Below, in pieces: positions 60,118 through 64,000 of a DNA stretch of 64,000 nucleotides. Below the pieces are notes generated by a model that saw only the letters and a program-made list of their open reading frames with translations, was not told where the DNA came from and searched no databases. A program made the position numbers and the translations under genes. Every line of letters begins with the position of its first letter. Within the stretch, counting starts at the first letter, position 1. The stretch lies in assembly GCF_003268655.1 (NCBI RefSeq), contig NZ_CP029642.1, forward strand, positions 4,030,001 to 4,094,000, given 5' to 3'. The stretch comes from Arthrobacter dokdonellae (GTDB taxonomy: Bacteria; Actinomycetota; Actinomycetes; Actinomycetales; Micrococcaceae).

Positions 60118-61013
60118 GAGCCGCCCATTCCTGACATGGCCATCGAGTTCAGGATCCGGCGGTTGCCGATCAGGAACGCAATCAGCATCGGAACGATTGA
60201 GATGGCCGACGCCGCCATGATCACTGAGTAATTGACGCCACCGTATTGGCCGGTGAATTGTGAGAGCAGCAGAGGAACCGTGAACTGGTTTTCGCTGTTC
60301 AGCACGATCAGGGGCAGGAAGAAGTTGTTCCAGGCGCCCAGTGCCACCACGATGGACAGGGCAGCGAGGCCGGGCTTGATGTTCGGCATGACAATGCTGA
60401 ACAGGATCCGCCAGCGGCCGGCGCCGTCCAGCCGGGCGGCTTCTTCAAGCTCCACGGGCAACGATCGAATGAACTGGCGGACCAGGAACACCGCGAAAGG
60501 GTTGCACAGCACGGCCGGGATGATGAGCGCCAAGTGGGTGTCAACCCAGCCGAGCTTCGAGAAGATCATGTAGAGGGGGACGATCGTGACCTGCTGCGGG
60601 ACCATCTGGGTTGCCAGGAACAGGACAAACAGGAATTTGCTGCCCTTGAACTCGATGCGTGCGAACGCGTAGGCCGCCATGGACGCTGTCACGATGGTTC
60701 CCGCGACTGTCAGCACGCAGATGTAAATGCTGTTCCAGTAGGCTAGCCCGAACGGGGCCGCGTTCCATGCGTCCGCGTAGTTGTTGAAATTCCAGGGATT
60801 GGGGAACAGGCCCAGAGGGTTGCTCAGGATCTGTGGCAGTGACTTGAAGGACGTCAGCATCATCCACAGAAATGGCGCCACCATCAGGAAGCCGCCCACC
60901 GCGAGGAGAAGATGCAGCATGATCGTGGAGAGCCTGACGCTGCTCTTCGGGCGCTTGCGGCCGCCCAGGGCAGGAAGGGCGCGCTCGGGTGATTTTTGAA
61001 GTGTGGTTGTCAC
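60114..61013 (-). CDS. Carbohydrate ABC transporter permease (MalG type)
   Basis: 299 residues from a GTG at 61013, five bases behind the MalF-type gene. Six membrane helices; the coupling loop EEAARLDGAGRWRILFSIVM with the EAA signature is present, and FIRSLPVELEEAA is typical of CUT1 permeases. It forms a heterodimer with the MalF-type protein. The ATPase subunit is not in the window and may be a shared MsiK-like protein. Confidence 0.92.
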   Translation of the reverse strand: MTTTLQKSPERALPALGGRKRPKSSVRLSTIMLHLLLAVGGFLMVAPFLWMMLTSFKSLPQILSNPLGLFPNPWNFNNYADAWNAAPFGLAYWNSIYICVLTVAGTIVTASMAAYAFARIEFKGSKFLFVLFLATQMVPQQVTIVPLYMIFSKLGWVDTHLALIIPAVLCNPFAVFLVRQFIRSLPVELEEAARLDGAGRWRILFSIVMPNIKPGLAALSIVVALGAWNNFFLPLIVLNSENQFTVPLLLSQFTGQYGGVNYSVIMAASAISIVPMLIAFLIGNRRILNSMAMSGMGGS

Positions 61014-61017
61014 GGTC

Positions 61018-61956
61018 TCAGCTTTCGTAATGCACGAACCGGCGCTGCAAGCCAAGCTGCACGGCGGTGACGACCAAGGTCAGGACGAGAAGGATGATGG
61101 AGGCCGCACTGGCCATTCCGAACTGGAAATGCCTGAAGCCTTCGTCGTAGATCTGATAGACGATTGTCCGGGCCGAATTCTCCGGACCACCGTTCTTCGT
61201 GAGGACAAAGACCACGTCAAAGGTCTGGAAGGAGCTGATCACGGCCACCACGGTGGAGAAGAACACGACGGGTGAGAGCAGGGGCAGCCGGATCGCCATC
61301 ATGGTACGAAGGGAGCCTGCACCGTCCACGCGGGCCGCTTCAAGGACATTCGAATTAATTCCCTGCAGGCCGGCCAGGAAAATGATGACGTTCAGGCCCA
61401 GCGAAGACCAAATGGTCACTATGGATACGGCCAGCAGGACAAAGTGCGGGTCCCCCAGCCAGTCTGGGCCGGGGATGCCGAACACCCTGAAAAATGCCTG
61501 GTTCAGAGGTCCGTCGGCGCGGAGGATCTGCTGCCACACGAGTGAGATGGCGATGGAGCTGGTCATGACCGGGGCAAAGTAAAGCAGCAGGTAGCCGGTG
61601 CGCCCGCGAAGCCGGTCCAGTGCGACCGCGATCAGCAGCGAAAGGGCCAGGCCCACCGGGACCGTGATCAGGGCCAGGCCAAGCGTGTTCAGGATGGAGC
61701 GCAGGAAGACCGGGTCGGCAAGTTGGGCCTGGAAGTTGGCCAGCCCCACCCAGGTGATTTCGGTCAGCCCGTCCCATTGGGCAAAGGCCAGGACCAGCCC
61801 GACGGCGAACGGCAGGAGCACGAAGGCGCACATGCCGGCCAGCTGCGGGCTGACGAAGACCAGGCCCCACCAGCGGTCGCGTTTGCGCCATGCGGCCTCC
61901 GCGCGCTCCACAACGGGGGCACCTGGCAGACCGGTTTTCGCTAGGACGGCGGTCAC
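61018..61956 (-). CDS. Carbohydrate ABC transporter permease (MalF type)
   Basis: 312 residues from a GTG at 61956, four bases behind the binding-protein gene. Six helices after a short basic N-terminus; EAA loop LEAARVDGAGSLRTMMAIRL; AFAQWDGLTEITWVGLANFQ is a standard CUT1 segment. It is the partner of the MalG-type permease downstream. Confidence 0.92.
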   Translation of the reverse strand: MTAVLAKTGLPGAPVVERAEAAWRKRDRWWGLVFVSPQLAGMCAFVLLPFAVGLVLAFAQWDGLTEITWVGLANFQAQLADPVFLRSILNTLGLALITVPVGLALSLLIAVALDRLRGRTGYLLLYFAPVMTSSIAISLVWQQILRADGPLNQAFFRVFGIPGPDWLGDPHFVLLAVSIVTIWSSLGLNVIIFLAGLQGINSNVLEAARVDGAGSLRTMMAIRLPLLSPVVFFSTVVAVISSFQTFDVVFVLTKNGGPENSARTIVYQIYDEGFRHFQFGMASAASIILLVLTLVVTAVQLGLQRRFVHYES

Positions 61957-61960
61957 CCCG

Positions 61961-63250
61961 TCAAACCGCCTTTTCCATTAGCTTGGCCACGGCGGCGATA
62001 GTGTCGCTCGCGCTGGTTTTCCCCTGGTACATGGTGAGCATGGCAGTACTGACATCGGAGGACAGGCCAGGCATTTTGGCTTCCGTCGCAAAGTCTTCAA
62101 AACCTGTGTTGGTCATCTCCAGGAAGGACTTGGCGTGTGCCGGGTAGTTGCCTTCCAGGACCACTGAGTCGGCCCCCTTGACGGACGGGACGGCGTTGCC
62201 GCCATCGGCCAAGCGGAGGGTCTGGCCCTTGGCGCAGAGGAACTCGCCAACAAAGGTCTTTGCCGCTGCGGGCGCCTTCGTCTTGGCGTTGATCACAAGG
62301 TAGGACGCGGCGACGCCACTGCTGCCTGGCTTGCCGGAAACGGTGGGCCAGGGGGCGATGTCGTAGTCATCCTTGGTGCCTGACTGCTCGGCCGTGGCGA
62401 TGCCGTAACGCCCCTGGACGTAGAAGCCCGCCTTATGGGAGACGAAGAGACTGTCCGCGCCGGAACCGTCCGGCAGGGTGTCGGCCACGGTGAAGGACTT
62501 GTTGGTGAAGGCGTCGGCCAGCGAATGGAGCGCGGCGACACTCTTGGGGTCCTCCGGGAGCACAAACTTTCCAGCGGCGTTGAACACCTGGCCGCCGTTG
62601 GCCGCGACCCAGCTCCAGTGCGTGGACCAGTAGTTCCAGAACATGGCCCCCGTCAGGCCCTTGGCGGCGAGCTTGGCGCACATGGCAAGGAATGTTTCGA
62701 TGGTCCAGTTGCCGGCCGCGGCCAGCTCTGCGGGGTTCTCGGTGATGCCGGCCGCGGCAAGTGCTTTCTTGTCGAACCAGAAAACGTCCGGGTTGCAGTC
62801 GTTGGGCAGTGCGAAGATGCCCGTGTCTGTCCTGCCCGCACCAAAGAGGGCCGGGTTGAAGTCGTCAAGCTTGACCTTGGCGTCCGCGCCTTCCACCACG
62901 GGAGTCAGGTCCATGAGCACGCCGGCAGAGACGAACTTGCCGATGTAGTCGTCACCAACATAGAAAACGTCGGGCGCGGTGCCGGAGGTGAGCTGGGTCA
63001 GCAGCTTGGAGTGGTAGTCCGAGTAGGACGGGACCATCTGCAAGGTCGCCGCGATAGTGGGATTGTCCGCCTTGAAATGGGAGTTGAACTTCTTGAAGCG
63101 CTGCCCCTCTTCCGGGGTGCCCCAGGTGGACCAGGTGATTTTGGATGTGGCATTGCCGCCGGTTGATCCGCAGGCGGTGGTGGTCAGCAGCGCGCCGACG
63201 CCCAAGGCGCCTGTGAAGAAATTCCGACGGCTTAGGGTGAAACTGTTCAC
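61961..63250 (-). CDS. Sugar-binding lipoprotein of the ABC transporter
   Basis: 429 residues from a GTG at 63250 (AGGAG site); the frame is open to 63316. A twin-arginine-like signal (TLSRRNFFTGALGVGALL) ends in the lipobox TTACGS, so the mature protein is anchored by Cys. The rest is a family 1 extracellular solute-binding protein (ITWSTWGTPEEGQRFKKFNS, LTSGTAPDVFYVGDDYIGKF, FWNYWSTHWSWVAANGGQVF). The ligand is probably an oligosaccharide or a glycoside, given the GH63-like enzyme in the operon. Confidence 0.92.
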   Translation of the reverse strand: MNSFTLSRRNFFTGALGVGALLTTTACGSTGGNATSKITWSTWGTPEEGQRFKKFNSHFKADNPTIAATLQMVPSYSDYHSKLLTQLTSGTAPDVFYVGDDYIGKFVSAGVLMDLTPVVEGADAKVKLDDFNPALFGAGRTDTGIFALPNDCNPDVFWFDKKALAAAGITENPAELAAAGNWTIETFLAMCAKLAAKGLTGAMFWNYWSTHWSWVAANGGQVFNAAGKFVLPEDPKSVAALHSLADAFTNKSFTVADTLPDGSGADSLFVSHKAGFYVQGRYGIATAEQSGTKDDYDIAPWPTVSGKPGSSGVAASYLVINAKTKAPAAAKTFVGEFLCAKGQTLRLADGGNAVPSVKGADSVVLEGNYPAHAKSFLEMTNTGFEDFATEAKMPGLSSDVSTAMLTMYQGKTSASDTIAAVAKLMEKAV

Positions 63251-63336
63251 GAGGTACTCCTGGTTCGTTGGTGCGCGATGGGGTGGGACCGTCCGGCGGC
63301 CACACCTGTTGTGCATGCCGCCGGACGTTTAATGCG

Positions 63337-64000
63337 TTAGTTACTCAGGTGCTTTTTCTGGTACGCGCGCCAAGTAATGGCCCAGCGCGCCGGGTCGTCC
63401 AGGTCATCGTGGTGGATGTGGTGCACGGTTTGGTTGTGGGGCGCTGTGCGCACGATCTCCGGGTTTGTGCGGGCCTCCCCAGCGACGTGCGCCAGCACAG
63501 CCACGTACTCGTCGATCTCGGTCTTGGAGTAGGACTCCGTGGGCTCGAGCGTGAACGGCTGCGGCACAAGATACGGGTGGTGGCTGGTCCAGTAGTGCAT
63601 GCCAAAATCGGACATCCGGATTCCGATCTCCTCGCTGCTTACCCCCGTTTCTTCGAATAGCTCCTGCCAGGAGTAGCGAACCTGCTCAATGCGCCGCTTG
63701 CCCTCCGCGTACGGCGCGGAGGCGCCGGGGATTTCAAGTACCTTGGCCAGCAGGTAGTTGTTGTTGAGCACGGCGATCTCGGCAACCTGTCGTAATCCGT
63801 CGGCGCCGAGAGCCATGATCCAGGCATACGCACGCACCACGTTGGGTGCCACGCCGAAGAAGGGGGCGACGGTCCCGACCGACTGGGGGTGGTCACGGTT
63901 GACTGTAAATGTCTCCCCCACCTTGTCGATCGTTGGCCCGGGCAGGAAGGGGACCAATTTCTCCGACACGCAGCTGGCGCCGGCGCCGGGGCCGCCGCTG
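63337..64000 (-). CDS. GcvPB-like PLP enzyme (glycine dehydrogenase C-terminal subunit type), partial
   Basis: The frame is open through the window edge; the first visible codons read GGPGAG, then VSEKLVPFLPGP. It corresponds to the C-terminal 220 residues of the glycine decarboxylase beta-type subunit: RAYAWIMALGADGLRQVAEI, ILNNNYLLAK-like AVLNNNYLLAKVLE, FGMHYWTSHHPYLVPQPFTL and EPTESYSKTEIDEYVAVLAH. The PLP-binding Lys lies outside. In glycine cleavage it works with GcvPA, GcvT and GcvH, none of which is seen here. It is 86 bases upstream of the sugar-binding protein gene on the same strand, an odd neighbour. It may instead act on another amino acid or amino sugar. Confidence 0.85.
   Translation of the reverse strand, partial: SGGPGAGASCVSEKLVPFLPGPTIDKVGETFTVNRDHPQSVGTVAPFFGVAPNVVRAYAWIMALGADGLRQVAEIAVLNNNYLLAKVLEIPGASAPYAEGKRRIEQVRYSWQELFEETGVSSEEIGIRMSDFGMHYWTSHHPYLVPQPFTLEPTESYSKTEIDEYVAVLAHVAGEARTNPEIVRTAPHNQTVHHIHHDDLDDPARWAITWRAYQKKHLSN

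Noticed and set aside
1..64000. CRISPR array, rRNA operon, complete tRNA genes or riboswitches
   Set aside because: No regularly spaced repeats, rRNA segments, foldable tRNAs or known riboswitch patterns were seen on either strand by eye.

Overview
The window is high-GC actinobacterial DNA that looks like an Arthrobacter (Micrococcaceae) relative living as a facultative methylotroph. The evidence is the type of glyceraldehyde-3-phosphate dehydrogenase, the zwf-opcA pair, class II aldolase, actinobacterial transaldolase and GTG/TTG starts, together with an Arthrobacter P1-like combination of copper methylamine oxidases and ribulose monophosphate (RuMP) enzymes. Assignments come from reading motifs and remembered family sequences; no database search was run.

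Layout. 1-566: start of a gap gene (minus strand, runs off the window). 1270-6067: three cupin genes, a BCCT transporter and a TetR regulator. 6156-13338: a minus-strand run tkt-tal-rpe-rpiB-pfk-fba, the rearrangement part of the RuMP cycle plus glycolysis, with a divergent LuxR-type regulator. 15298-16892: an IS481-type element just behind opcA. 16901-21481: phi-hps-two small ORFs-zwf-opcA (minus), formaldehyde fixation and the entry to the oxidative cycle. 21766-24479: an IS21 element. 24831-32200: a FadR-type regulator, a Cache-like sensor protein, a large transposase and decayed transposase pieces. 32221-46770: the methylated-amine block, with cupin, trimethylamine monooxygenase, APC permease and amine oxidase copy 1 on minus, then cupin, a three-gene dimethylamine oxidative demethylase set, amine oxidase copy 2, a His/Met-rich membrane protein, a HAD phosphatase and a small membrane protein on plus. 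47835-52220: a second copy of a 71-residue protein, a GntR-FCD-Cache fusion regulator and a YcnI-type copper protein with a membrane partner. 52592-55258: relaxase remnant, excisionase, integrase and a tRNA-Ala 3' fragment, which I read as the end of an integrated element. 55572-64000: an apparently separate catabolic locus: GntR regulator, NAD-kinase-like protein, SDR dehydrogenase, GH63-like glycosidase, sugar ABC transporter and a GcvPB-like PLP enzyme cut by the window edge.

How it works together (inference): trimethylamine is oxidised by Tmm to its N-oxide; dimethylamine is demethylated by the heme/ferredoxin-reductase complex; methylamine is oxidised by the copper amine oxidases. Each demethylation yields formaldehyde, which Hps and Phi convert to fructose 6-phosphate; tkt, tal, rpe and rpiB regenerate ribulose 5-phosphate, zwf/opcA supply the oxidative branch, and pfk, fba and gap lead to biomass. 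The TMAO-to-dimethylamine step has no recognisable gene here, whereas five cupin genes of unknown role lie inside the pathway operons.

The most interesting non-coding signals are three pairs of shared regulatory sequences: a three-half-site TGAAC operator (1127 and 48097), an AAATGAACARTTCTGACAAA element (2167 and 38351), and a duplicated roughly 135-bp promoter/leader in front of tkt and phi. Others are a fossil of a dmmB/N-demethylase junction fused to the start of the BCCT gene, and an inverted near-identical amine oxidase duplication.
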